A stretch of 64,000 bases of DNA from Pegoplata infirma (Eukaryota; Arthropoda; Insecta; Diptera; Anthomyiidae): assembly GCA_963921195.1 (NCBI GenBank), contig OY992541.1:11068951-11132950 (forward strand), in the 5' to 3' direction. The translations under genes were made by a program, and so were the position numbers. The notes under the pieces were generated by a model, which saw only the letters and a list, made by a program, of their open reading frames with translations, was not told the origin of the DNA and made no database searches. Below are positions 43,959 through 54,948 of this stretch, piece by piece (position 1 is the first letter of the stretch; each line of letters opens with the position of its first letter).

Positions 43959-44950
43959 AAATTGGCAGATCCTAACATAACCGAATATCTTTATATTTTG
44001 ATAACTTCGCAATTACAAAAAAAAATATGCTTTGCTTTTATATTTTAGAAATTTTAATTGTAATATTTTTAGCAGGATGTTTACTAAATTTTTCGCGACA
44101 CCCTAGAAATGCTTCCGCGACCCACCGTTTGAGAACCATTGTTCTAAAGGGAGGGTATTCATGAATTCGTCCAAGTCAAATTCAACTTTTCTACTTGTTT
44201 AGTCTGCCATTTGTTATTTTGAGAAATTTCGTTTGCCTGTATGTTAATTTGAAGTTGGAATTTTAATTAACAGCGCCACAGGCTGTTGCTTTTGTTAAAT
44301 TTGAATAAACCAATCTTTGTTTGCAAATTGCTACACATCATATTCGTTTCACGCAAAAGTTGAATACTTGCAACTTTCTTTTAGCTTTCTTTTTTTTTTT
44401 TTTTTTTGAACTTTTCACCACTTATTTATAAAGTTTAGTTTTTCATCTCGTTTATTATTTTTGTTTTTTATTTTTTTTTATTTTTAAGCAGCATCTTTTT
44501 AGTTTTGTAATTACCTTAATGTCTCATTGAAAACATGACCACTAGTGATCATAATTTCTTTTCTTTATTAAAAAAAGAAAAAATGATATTGTACTTTTAT
44601 TTATTATTGTTTTTTTTTTTTCTCCATTAAACACAAATGTTATTAAAAGCTAAATATGTACAACATCAATGTAAATAGTAAACAACAATATGTTAGCAGC
44701 AATTGTGTCAACAATAACTTATTGTGTTAGGTTTATAAAGTAGGGTGCTGGTGGCTTCGAAATTAACGTATACAGAGAGTGGGAGAGAGAGTATTAATTT
44801 ACGCTTAAGATTGATTTGTTTGTGACCGACCGCCCGCCTGCCTGGTTTGATGGTTAAAATGTTACTAATATGCTTTTGGATACAATCTGTGCTTCTTGTG
44901 TGCACTTAAGACAGACACACAACAACCTGAGTGAATTAAGTTTCTTTTTC
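43959..44950. other. Mostly unique DNA left of the 10-kb element
   Basis: GTTTGAGAACCATTG at 44127-44141 looks like a hAT terminus without its partner. Further right there are T-runs and GAGAGTGGGAGAGAGAG (44774-44790). No gene could be supported. This may be old host sequence. Confidence 0.45.
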
Positions 44951-44972
44951 TACACCATTTACAGATGTATTT

Positions 44973-45426
44973 CGTAAAAGATCAATTGTAATTCGTAAAA
45001 TATCAATTGTCATTCGCAAAAGATCAATCGTAATTCGAAAAAGATCTATTATAACAGAAAATTATCAATTGTAATTCGTAAAATATCAATTTTGATTCGT
45101 AAACGATTAAACGTAATTCGAAACAGATTAATTGTAATTCGTAAAAGATCAATTTTAATTCGTAAAAGATCAATTGTAATTCGTAAAAGATCAATTGTAA
45201 TTCGTAAAAGAACAATTGCAATTCGTAAAACATCAATTGCAATTCGATAAAGATCAATTATAATAGAAAAAGATCAATTGTAATTCGAAAAATATCATTT
45301 GTAATTCGTAAATTATCAATTGTAATTCGTAAAAGATCATTTGTAATTCAAAGATTCCATTTGTAATTCATTAAAGATCAATTGTTATTCGTGAACGAAC
45401 AATTGTAATTCGGAAAAGATTAATTT
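44973..45426 (+). repeat. 21-bp tandem array, left terminal
   Basis: About 21 copies of AATTCGTAAAAGATCAATTG plus T, with substitutions and small indels. TCAATTGTAATTCG is the most conserved part. A frame reading FYELQLI repeatedly on the minus strand is a translation of the array. Confidence 0.92.
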
Positions 45427-46057
45427 TAACACAGTCCAACACTCAATTTGCTTCTTTGAATTTATCAACTGATTTAAGTTAATTTGGGTGCGCTGAATTC
45501 AAATCTGTAATCAGTTTGTCTGTATCAGCTCTAGTTTTCATGATATACCTTTTTTATACCCTCCACTTATGACCTCCAATTCAGACCTTTGAAGATTTAA
45601 TTCCCTAATTCAATTTCTTAAATCTGATTTAAAATAATTGAATAAATTCCCTGTTTCTTTTAATCGAAAAGAATTAATTCATTTTTTAATTCACTTAATT
45701 TCATTGCAAAGAATTAATTCTTTAATTTTTAAATCATATTAGTAAATTATTAATCAATTCCTTATTGAATTAATTCTTTAGAATTAATTCAGTTTTATTT
45801 GATCAAATTGAATTAATTTACTTTTGATTTGATTCAACTGAATTGATTCATTTTGATTTGAATCAACTGAATTAATTCACTTTTGATTTGAACCAACTTG
45901 ATTTAAACATTTTTTCACTTAAATCAAGCACTAAAAATGCACATTATAAAAATCTTATCATGTCTGATAGCGTTAAATTCATGGGAACATCGTCAATTTT
46001 AAACACACGTCATCAATGAACAACACTCCAAATTGTACAGTATTATTAAATGTGTAC
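45427..46057. other. AT-rich interior with AATTAATTC repeats
   Basis: GAATTAATTCA-like words are frequent from 45670 to 45900; a similar run is at 55480-55660. TTTTTTATACCCTCCACTTA at 45548-45567 is the first 20 bp of a DINE-like element without the rest. Confidence 0.5.
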
Positions 46058-46065
46058 CTTTAGTC

Positions 46066-46468
46066 TAGAGATGGGCGCTGGTCACGTGATTTGCGTGATT
46101 CACGTGAATCACGCGTGATTTTCATTTCAATCACGTGATTGTGAGTGAGCGTGATTTAAAAAAAAAAACTGAGTGAGTGATTAGTGAGTATATATTTTTT
46201 GCTAGAGTTTGCGTCATTAAATTTTTTGATTTGTCCAATTTCTTTTAAATTTTTGTAAAAAAAATTTTTTTTGTATTTTTTTTTTTTTTTTTTGGTAAGA
46301 AAATTTTATTGCGTGAGTAGATTTTGCGTGACTCACGCGTGAGCGTGATTGAATAGTGAATAGTGAGTGAGCGTGATTAAAAAATATTGTGTGAGTGATT
46401 AGTGAGTGATCCGATTATTTTTTGCGTGAGTGAGTGTGAGTCAAAACCCACTCACGCGCCTATCTCTA
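46066..46468. mobile_element. hAT MITE with exact 8-bp target duplication
   Basis: 403 bp, TIR TAGAGATGGGCGC left and TAGAGATAGGCGC inverted right, flanked by CTTTAGTC at 46058-46065 and 46469-46476. The interior is rich in GTGAGTGAGCGTGATT and CACGTGA words. A remnant of the same family is at 53513..53594 (ends GAGCCCATCTCTAG). Confidence 0.93.
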
Positions 46469-47257
46469 CTTTAGTCAATAACGAATTTGGCTCATCAGCA
46501 TAAAAATAACGTTAAATTTAACCCAAAAACAATTAATGATTTACATTTTTATTATACACATACATTTCCATTATATCGAAAAGTCGAAGACTTAAATTTT
46601 GAGGTAAAAATAACCTGACCAACCATCCCGCTTTTGGCGGGATTATCCCGCTTTTTGAAGTCTCATCCAGCCTTGATTTTCCATCCCGCTTTTTAAGCAA
46701 AAGTCCCGCTTCATCCCGCTTTATCCCGCTTTTTGACTTTTAGAATAGTAAAGTACAATTTATATTTTTTTAAAAATATTTTAAGTATGATTGTTCTGAA
46801 GTTTGTTTTATTTATTTTTGATCAAATAAATATGGTAACATTTAAAATTTTTTACCGTGTTAAAGAAATGTAAAGGAAATTACTTCTAAAATTGTGCTGG
46901 AATTCGAAAAAATTTCTAAAATCTTTTTAAATGTTTATTTGAAAATTAAAAAAAAAAATTTTTAATATCAGAAAAAAATTAAGTTTTTAGACGTAGCCAA
47001 ATATGGTAAAATTTACCAATTTTTGCATGACATAGCATTTTATTTAATTTTTTTAACGGCAATTCAACAATTCTGCAATTTTCGAAACACATTTATTAGA
47101 GTTTTATATGGGCTACCGATTGGCATTATTCTGAAATTTTTCCAAAAACAAATAATGCCAATCGATAGACCGTACAAAACTCTATTTAATAGATTTGTTT
47201 CGGAAACTTCAGAACTGTTGAGTTACAGTAGAAAAAATAAAAATAAAACGATGTCAT

Positions 47258-47875
47258 CCCGAGTAAAAAAGTTCCTATATAATTGTATATAATTTTATAA
47301 ACATCATATATGATAAAATTGAATTTTATAGAATTTGATGCGAAAAATGAGTCGATAAAACTATATAAAATTTGATCAATGTTTCATATATTTTGATAAA
47401 TTTTTTATATAATTTTATGCGAAATTTGGACCCCTATTTTTATATAATAATAGCAAAATTATATAATTAGATATAATTATATAAAAATATATAAAATTGT
47501 ATAAAACTGTATAAAACTATATAAAGTTACATAAAATTATATATAATTATATATAATTAAAAAAAAATTTTATGATTTATATAAAACTTGATATAATTTT
47601 ATATAACTTTATAAAATTATATTTTGTTTTATATAATTTGATATAGTTGTATATAATTATATCTGATTATATAAATTTGCTTTTGTTATATAAAAATAGG
47701 GGTCCAAATTTCGCATAAAATTATATAAAAAATTTATCAAAATATATGAAACATTGATCAAATTTTATATGGTTTTATCGACTCATTTTTCGCATCTAAT
47801 TCTATATAATTCTATTTAATCATATATGATGTTTATAAAATTATATACAATTATATAGGAACTTTTTTACTCGGG
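47258..47875. mobile_element. AT-rich fold-back MITE nested in the hAT
   Basis: CCCGAGTAAAAAAGTTCCTA and its inverse bound about 290-bp arms. The GGGGTCCAAATTTCGCATAA block marks the inner end of each arm. The loop is a run of TATATAAAA words. No coding content. Confidence 0.88.
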
Positions 47876-48493
47876 ATGCGAGAATTGCACAATTTTACCA
47901 AAGTTTACGAAATTTTGAAGTTCAAAACATTTTTCTCGAAAACAAAAAATAACTGCCATCTAAAAGTTTCACATTTTCTAGAGAATTTAATGAACTTTCA
48001 TTTAAATTTAAAAAAAAAAAAAAATAACAGTTGCATGTTTTTTGCTACATCGATTTTTAGGTTAGGGAAAATTCAGACATAGTTCTGAGTTTTATCTCAA
48101 AACAAATAATGCCAATCGTTAGCCCAAACAAAACTATAAAATAAATGTATTTTGAAAAAATGAAGAAAAAATTATATAAAGCAAATTGCTCAATTTTACC
48201 ATTTTTGATCTAGCCCATATCGCCCATTTTTCCGAAAAGCTTAAACTTTTGTTCCACGATTTTTAATTCCATATAGGGCAATAAGCTTCGTAGGTATGAC
48301 TTTTATCCATTTTTTTAGTGGTAAGTTTGAAATAAAAAGCCTCATATGCTTCAGAGTTATCTTTCCAAAGCAAGTATATTTTTAACAGACATACAGTCAT
48401 AAAGACGGACGGACATCGCTATGTCGACTTAGGTACGATTGAAAATCATTATTTTTTCCGACCAGTTGCAAACGGAATGACAAACTAATATAT

Positions 48494-50416
48494 CGTCACC
48501 TAAAATGCAAAACGCCCTATCTAACATTTTACAAATTTTACAGGAGAAGCAAAAAACGTGTTTATATAAAAACTATAAAAGTTTTCATTACAAATTTCCT
48601 AAATATTAGTAAAAACACACAAACAAATTCATTTCTGTTAAAAAAAATTATAAATTTTTAATATTTGAAAAGTTATGTTAGTAACGCCCTTTTGTCTTGT
48701 AATTTTCAGAAACACAAAAAGCCCTAACTGCACTAAAGATGTTTAAAACACTAAGCAGATGTGTTATAAAATGTTAGAACATGCTAACAAAATTTTATAC
48801 TGAATGTTGTTTTATCATATAGAACTCTAACAAAATGTGGGCGGCATTGGAAAAAGGGGCGTGGCACCTGCTATATAACCTAACACTGCAAAATTTCTTT
48901 GGATTCTGTTAAACACATGCTAACTTAATTCGATACAAAATGTCAATTTACCATTTTAAAGCTCCATGTCAAATGAAGGTGGAACAGGACAAAGGGTATG
49001 GCCCGAAATAACCTAATGCATCAAAATGCTTTAACCTTTTAACGACCACAGGCAACTATACTTCCCAAATGATTTTTTGCGATTTTTTTTTTTTTGTTCA
49101 AGTAAAAGATTGGATAAATGTGCTAAAAGATGAATTATAGAAGAGTTTTAGAGAAACAAAAGTTTTGTTTTCATTAAGTCTCTAAATGGGTCCACTTACT
49201 CACTATAAGTTCTCAAAGTTTGCGAAGTAATAAATATATAAGGGACAAAATTATATTTACTTGACAGGCGAAATAATGGTCAAGAAGGGGGTTCAGAAAT
49301 CCAAATTCTTGTAGAATAACTATTATTAAGTTGCATTTCTTAAAGATCACGGCGAGTACCAAAATAGCCTTGTCCAGAACAGCGTTATAAGGGGGAAGGA
49401 GGGGCCCAATTTTTTTATGCGTAACTATTATTAGGTCAGAAATTACGAAAATGGAAAGAAAATCTAAAACTCTTCGGCCAAAAATGTTTACTCGGCTTCT
49501 GGAAAATTTCTTAAGATCTACAGTAAATATTGGGCATTTGACAGATATCTCACTCGCATCCTACAAAGCTCTTAAAGGAAAATACCTTAGCTTTATTTTG
49601 AGTAAAAAAAGGGCCGGTTTTAAAAAATGCCAAACAAATTTTTGATTTTGCAAAAAAAAAAGAAAAATTTTTTTTTTTTGAAAGATTAAAGAAATAGCTA
49701 TCTTAAACTCTCGGGACACATTTTGCTAGGAACATTAGGTAATCAGTTACATGGATGCAAAAAAAAACACCTGTTTGACCAAAATGTAAAATTACGGCCC
49801 CCTCTAACTCAGAAAGTTCTTGTTTTTGTAATAATAGCAAAAATTATAATTAAAAACATTTTTTTTACTTATTTAACGAAAAATTAACTTTGATTTTTTT
49901 TTCAATCGGAATGAAGAACTTCCAATCATGTTTTTAATCGTCATTAATTATAATGTTATTAAATTGTATGTAGAATTTATATCTTACTTAAGACTAATTG
50001 TACTGCATAAATTGCGATTTCTATAGCTAAAAAAAGGAACAATTCTCGTGAGAGTACGGGCCTGAAGGGGTTAATTGGTAAATTTCTAAACTTTATTTTT
50101 TGTGTACATATACATATGTTTTTCCTATTGGTGGACATTGTGGAAGAAGAAGCATCAACAAAAATGTTTAATCTTAAAAAATAACAGTTGCGTCGGCAAT
50201 ATTATGAATACAAATGTGTAGTTGGGGCTTTTTGGTTTAACATATATCAAAGCATGTAGTTAGGGCTTTTTGAATTTTGTTAATAAAATCCCCATTTTTG
50301 ATCAAAGGAGTCTAAATTTTTTTGTGGACATGTATTTTGATCCAATACATAAGAATCAATTAAAAACGCGATTTTGAATTTTTTGTTAGTTAGGGCGTTT
50401 TGCATTTTAGGTGACG
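48494..50416. mobile_element. 1.9-kb TIR element, CGTCACCTAAAATGC ends
   Basis: CGTCACCTAAAATGCAAAAC with following CGCCCTA at the left is repeated inverted at the right; ATATAT flanks both sides (48488-48493, 50417-50422). AGGGCTTTTTG/AAAAGCCCT words are repeated inside (48716, 50219, 50260). It interrupts the DINE-like copy. Non-coding. Superfamily not determined. Confidence 0.82.
49439..49823 (+). mobile_element. Diverged half of the fold-back family at 2711..3770
   Basis: Shares ATCTCACTCGCATCC, GGGACACATTTTGCTA, AGTTACATGGATG and CCCCCTCTAACTCAGA with the loop and right arm of 2711..3770. Left arm and ends are missing, so this is an old copy. Confidence 0.75.
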
Positions 50417-50448
50417 ATATATTCACTATCGCTTATTGAAGGGTATAA

Positions 50449-50784
50449 AAAAGTCCAGCTTTTTAGGTCAAAGTCCCGCTTTTTCAACCTTTCCATCCCG
50501 CTTTTCAGCCAAAAACAGTTGGTCAGGTTAGGTAAAAAGGATGTGATTTTTGTTTTGATGGCACATCGATGAAAGTTGGCATACATTTTAGAAGCTATTT
50601 AAGAATAAGAAATTCGTTCGCGTCAATTAAATCGCGCAAGAGGGTCAAAAGTTATGGCGGTTTTAAGGTTTAGCGGTTTTAAAAATCTTAAAAATACTTT
50701 AAAGATTTTTTTTCTACACATTTGTTGCATGCGTTATTAAAACATGCCAGGATATATCATTTCTTCTAAAATATATGATATAAA
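50449..50784. other. hAT end and spacer
   Basis: 50449-50530 is the right end of the 3.9-kb hAT. 50539-50784 has no gene or repeat that I recognise. Confidence 0.5.
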
Positions 50785-51480
50785 CTAGCTATACGCGGTC
50801 CGCGTTGCTGGCCTGAAGAAAAAAAATGTTTATATTGTAATTTAAATATTGTGTCAGCCAAAAAGCATAGGTCCGGATCCAGCTAGTAACCTTTGGTTCC
50901 ACCCTCGGTTAGCACTATCTATAGATAAATCGGTTCAGCCGTTTTTGCGTGATTTGGAAACAGACAGAGATAACGTTAAGTATAGTACAAAGGGCGTGTC
51001 ATTTAACGATTTTTTATCGAATCGTGATAGTCTTAAGTTCTGTGTGTGCTGCAAATTTCATTGACGTCAGTTTTGCTGTTTTTGTGTGATTGCGAAAGAG
51101 GAGGAAATAACTTTTTATCTATGAAAAACGGGAGTTACATTTTATACCCTTTTGCCGAATCGCGTTCTACATATGACCTACAGTTCCCGTTTTTGCGTGA
51201 TTTCAAAACAGACAGATATAACGTTCAGTATAAAACAAAGGGGCGTGGCAATTTCTTATTTCTTATTTGGCCTACATATGCACTTAGTTAGCACTGTATG
51301 TAGTGAAAATGTCAAGAGAATCGGTTCAGCTGTTTTTGCGTAATTGCGAAACAGGCAGACAACGTCCAGTATAGTACAAAGCGTGGCATTTTACGCCCCT
51401 TTTTCCAATCGTAGCATAACATGGCCTATAGTTTCGCACTCGGTTAACACTATCAGTGCTGAAAAGCCATTTTTTTTATC
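50785..51480 (-). mobile_element. Helitron fragment, 3' half
   Basis: On the minus strand it ends with hairpin CGCGGACCGCG and then CTAG (50785-50788) followed by T, the Helitron 3' terminus. The interior has three diverged ~160-bp units (AATCGGTTCAGCCGTTTTTG, ATTTTACGCCCCTTT) related to the element at 30239..33087. The 5' TC end was not found. Confidence 0.78.
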
Positions 51481-51679
51481 GATTTTTCAACTTTAACCCT
51501 CTGTAACTTTTACGGATAAAGTGGGGTAATCCTTAAATATTGCTCAGTGCTGGTTCAAGGTCTTGTTTACACAACTGCATTTACAGTTTTTTCTAAATTC
51601 CGAAAACTGACGGTGTTTTTAAACATTTATTTCAGTTTCACTGAGTTGAAATTTAAAAAAGATTTTGTGATATATGTCC

Positions 51680-52793
51680 TTTATTTATTTTAATAATTAT
51701 ACAAAGTATATATGTTTCAAAATACAAGTTCAGGGTGAACATAAGGCGTTTACAATTTCTCTCCATCTGCTTCGATTATAGGCAAGGGCTTTAATTTGGT
51801 TCCATGATTTGTTGACAGCACTGCATTCTCGATTAATTGTTCTCATCCAGGTGGTTTGTGGTCGACCGGGTCTGCGATGGCCTTGCGGGTTCCACTGAAG
51901 TGCAGCACGTGTAATATCATTTTGTGGTCTTTTTAAAATATGGCCTATACACGTCCACTTACGTTTCATTATTTCAGTTTCTATTGTTGTGTTATCTGTA
52001 AGCTGTAGTAGTAGTAGAAAATACAAAGGATGCGGCGTAAGCATCGGTTTATATATAAGACTGTGTTACTCCCCAAGTTTCAGAGCCATATAGCAGCACG
52101 GATTTAATGCTACAATCAAAGATGCGAAGTTTTGTTTTACTGCTGATAGAGTTTGATTACCATACCTTCTGCAATGATTGAAAGGCCACTCTGGCTTTAT
52201 TTATACGAGATCTTAAATCTGCCGTTGTGCCACCATCTTTAGTAATCACGCTTCCCAGATAATTAAACGACTCTACGTCCTCGATTACAACATTTTCAAG
52301 TTGCAGTGGCGTGGTTGAATTTGTTCCTATACGCATTAGTTTGTTTTTTTTTTTCAAATTGATTCGAAGTCCAAATTTCATAGCGTTCGCTGAGAGTTTT
52401 TTCAACTTATCTTCTATGTCACTGAAACGGTGTGCCATTAAGCAAATATCGTCTGCGTAATCGATGTCGTTAAGCTTTTCTGACATATTCCACTGAATAC
52501 CATTTTGAGCTTCGGCATTAGTTTTCTCAAGTACACTGTCAAGTAACAAGAAAAAAAGAGTTGGGGACAGAATACAGCCCTGCTTAACACCTGTTGTGGA
52601 TGAAAAAGGTTGACTATCTTTGCCATTGAAACGTATTCGACTAGTGGACTCTCTATATAATTCTCGTATTAGCATTACGATTTTATCAGGGATGCCTTTT
52701 GACGATAGCGTGCGCCACAGATTATCTCTCAATACTGTGTCAAAGGCCCTTTCAAAGTCGACAAAGAGGAGGTAAAGGTGAGTGTTATATTCT
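51680..52793 (-). pseudogene. RTE-type LINE, reverse transcriptase C-terminal half
   Basis: From about 52793 the minus strand reads LYLLFVDFERAFDTV (RT motif A), GVKQGCILSPTLF (motif B) and DYADDICLMA (motif C, catalytic YADD), then thumb sequence to VITKDGGTTADLRSRINKAR. A TAA at 52159-52157 interrupts. Homology continues (SVLLYGSETWGVTQ) through a frame change near 52040 to the terminal WNPQGHRRPGRPQTTWMRT and RWREIVNALCSP, characteristic of RTE-like elements. Endonuclease and first RT motifs are missing: a 5'-truncated, inactive copy. Confidence 0.85.
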
Positions 52794-53210
52794 GTAGAAT
52801 TTACAGGGAAAATATTTTTGTAAAATTTTTTGCATTAGCTTTAAGATTAAACTCAGTTCTAACCAAATAAAAAATTTTAGTGAGGTAATCGAGAGGGAAC
52901 TAAAACTTAAAATTTTGCTTAAATGGAAAAAGGGCGACATCCATTTTTTTTTTTTAAATTTTAATAAAAATGTGTTATTTTGGTGCACATTTTAAGACTT
53001 GAAAACTATTGTTGGTATTTGTTTGTAACACCTTAAGGACTTCAAGGATACACTTTTTAAGGATTGCATTGACATTTTTTTTCTCATTCATTTTTTATTG
53101 AATCTTCACTAAAACTATGTGAACTAACAATAAGTGTTCAAATCTTAAAACCAATATAACTTAATATTAAGTCCAGCCAGTGCCAGACAAAATTTCATTT
53201 GCTCATAAAT
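52794..53210. other. AT-rich DNA, nothing recognised
   Basis: No coding motif or inverted terminus. Likely part of the original interior of the 10-kb element. Confidence 0.4.
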
Positions 53211-53212
53211 TA

Positions 53213-53943
53213 CCCAGCAAAACTTAGATTACCAAATAAGGTATAAAATATGGTATAGGATCTCTTATTTTATACATTGCAGCATTGATGATTTTAACAG
53301 GCGATGAGACTCAAAGTAATGCATCCACATTATCACATAGAATACCAGTAAGGTATAAAATAAGTCATAAATTTATAACGAAGAATACAAGTAAGGTGTA
53401 AAATATATGATATTTTATAGGTTACGAGAAATGAAATAATATAGCATACCAGAAGATAAGATATAAGGTGTTACGAGTAGTGAAAAAGTAATTTTGTATT
53501 AAATTTTCTCACGTGATTGTAAGTGAGTGTAAGTAGATAAAATATGCTCGTGAGTGTGTCGTTAGAAATTTCCTGTCGTGAGCCCATCTCTAGTTTTAAC
53601 TTGTGCATTTTTTTATAAAATAATTATTTTTTATGTTATTGTAATGCATTATGCATTCAATTATAAATAATGCATTATTTCAAACTTTCAAATAATACAT
53701 AATGTAACCAAATGTAAGTCATCCATGATTTAATGTTTAGAAATAATAAATATGAAATACATTTTTTCCAATAATCATGCCTTACGTAGCAAATTATTAG
53801 TAATACATTATTTTTCACTTGAAAACATTACGTTGTGGAACAACTGTTTGGTAAGACATCCTAAAATAATGCTACAAATAAGGTATATACATTACCTGGT
53901 AATGTGTTATATAATCACTACCCATTACCAAAGTTTTGCTGGG
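53213..53943. mobile_element. TA-flanked TIR element, CCCAGCAAAACTT ends
   Basis: 731 bp; left CCCAGCAAAACTTAGATTACC-type end and right inverted CCCAGCAAAACTTTGGTAAT, TA on both sides (53211-53212, 53944-53945). Holds a fragment of the hAT MITE (53513..53594). ATAAGGTATAAAATA words repeat inside. Confidence 0.78.
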
Positions 53944-53945
53944 TA

Positions 53946-54216
53946 TCCAATGTTTTCAAAAGCATCATCCTTCACTTTAGTGTGCCAAGTCAGCAGTGGC
54001 CGTCCTTCTAAAAATGTGTGAACTTTGGCGGTATTTATGTGAAGACATCCATATGAATACGAAATAATTTTAATTAAATTTAAGTTCATGCGTATTTTTG
54101 CTCTAGACAGTATTCCGGTTAGTTCGAGAGTTATGGGAGTTTTCCCAAAAGTCCACATTTTTTTATCAGGAGACAACGAAACACTGATTTGGCTGATAAG
54201 CCGAGACACCGCAAAT
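53946..54216 (-). pseudogene. Unidentified coding-like frame, ~90 codons
   Basis: The minus strand is open from a TAA near 54234 and reads VSRLISQISVSLSPDKKMWT ... YGCLHINTAKVHTFLEGRPL LTWHTKVKDDAFENIG. Composition is less AT-biased than the surroundings. A TA-flanked MITE begins right after the GGA codon; if it is removed and the TA restored, the next codon is TAA. So it may be the true C-terminus of a protein, possibly the element's own gene (like NOF in Drosophila FB) or a captured exon. No start codon or family is recognised. Low certainty. Confidence 0.35.
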
Positions 54217-54539
54217 TGTCTCTTTTATATAAAATTAATTTTTTTCATAAAAGTTGGAGTACGTCCCATGTTAGTATAAACATTTGTGGCATACAATGAT
54301 TGTATTTTCAATAGAAAACAAATAAATTTGCATACAAAAAGTGTCGTATATCCATTTTTTGTGCATATACGACAAAATACATACTCAGAAAGATAAAAAT
54401 TTGTGAATTTTTTTAGAAATTATAAGGTTTATGAAAAAAACTGATAACACCATTAGAAATAGCGTGCAAAACTTATTATGAATATATCATAATCTTAAAA
54501 CCGAAAAAAATTACATACGATATTCGTATTTTGAGGTAG
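54217..54539. other. AT-rich interior next to right array
   Basis: No feature recognised. GTATATCC/ACGACAAAATACA words only. Confidence 0.4.
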
Positions 54540-54940
54540 CGAATTGATCTTTTACGAATTACAAATCATTTTTGAGGAATTACAATTGGTTTTTTTCGAA
54601 CAAAAATTGATCTTATACGAATTAAAATTGATCTTTTACGAACTTCAAATGGAATCCTCGAATAACAATTGATCTTTTCCGAATTACAATTGATTTCTTC
54701 CGAATTACAATTGATATTTTTCGAATTGCAATTGATCTTTTACGAATAACAATTGATCTTTTACGAATAACAATTGATCTTTTACGAGTTACAATTGGGA
54801 TCTTCGAATTACAAATAGAATCTTCGAATTACAAGTAGAGTCTTGTAATTGCAAATTGAATTTTCGAATCACAAATGTAATCTTTGAATTACAAGTACAA
54901 TCTTCGAATTAAAATTGATGTTTTACGAATTACATTTGTA
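54540..54940 (-). repeat. 21-bp tandem array, right terminal
   Basis: About 19 copies of the same unit in the opposite orientation (ATCTTTTACGAATTACAATT). The outer third has a variant unit, TCTTCGAATTACAAGTA. Together with 44973..45426 it forms the inverted ends of the 10-kb element. Confidence 0.92.
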
Positions 54941-54948
54941 ATGGTGTA

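Larger units (their letters stand above)
48195..50448 (-). mobile_element. DINE-1-like element, family C-like, split
   Basis: Left part 48195..48493 (AAGACGGACGGACATCGCTA, GCAAACGGAATGACAAACTA) and right part 50417..50448 (ATATATTCACTATCGCTTAT to GAAGGGTATAAAA). The two parts join in the order seen in 59230..59637. The 3' hairpin end was not found. Confidence 0.75.
46611..50530. mobile_element. 3.9-kb hAT-type element with exact 8-bp target duplication
   Basis: TAACCTGACCAAC at both ends (inverted), with GGTAAAAA at 46603-46610 and 50531-50538. TCCCGCTTTTTG motifs are repeated five to six times near the left end and three times near the right, as subterminal binding repeats of hAT transposons. 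Internal inverted repeat 47053-47220 (arms ~80 bp, TTGGCATTATT). No transposase frame. Nested in it are 47258..47875 and a DINE-like copy that itself is split. Confidence 0.88.
44951..54948. mobile_element. 10-kb FB-like element bounded by inverted 21-bp arrays
   Basis: TACACCATTTACAGATGTAT at the left and, inverted, TACACCATTACAAATGTAAT at the right are followed inward by arrays of one 21-bp repeat in opposite orientations. TIRs made of short tandem repeats are the hallmark of Drosophila FB (fold-back) elements. The TA at each end may be a target duplication. Most of the 9.1-kb interior is later insertions (hAT, DINE-like, Helitron, RTE, MITEs). After subtracting them about 2 kb remains, including an unexplained 90-codon frame (53946..54216). 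I assign FB-like by structure only. Confidence 0.65.

Noticed and set aside
44973..45426. Repetitive frame FYELQLI as a repeat protein
   Set aside because: It is a translation of the 21-bp DNA array; substitutions are not biased to silent sites and no start or context supports a gene.
54540..54940. AATTACAATTGATC arrays as origin or regulatory array
   Set aside because: The mirrored array 9 kb away with matching termini is better explained as the two ends of one mobile element.
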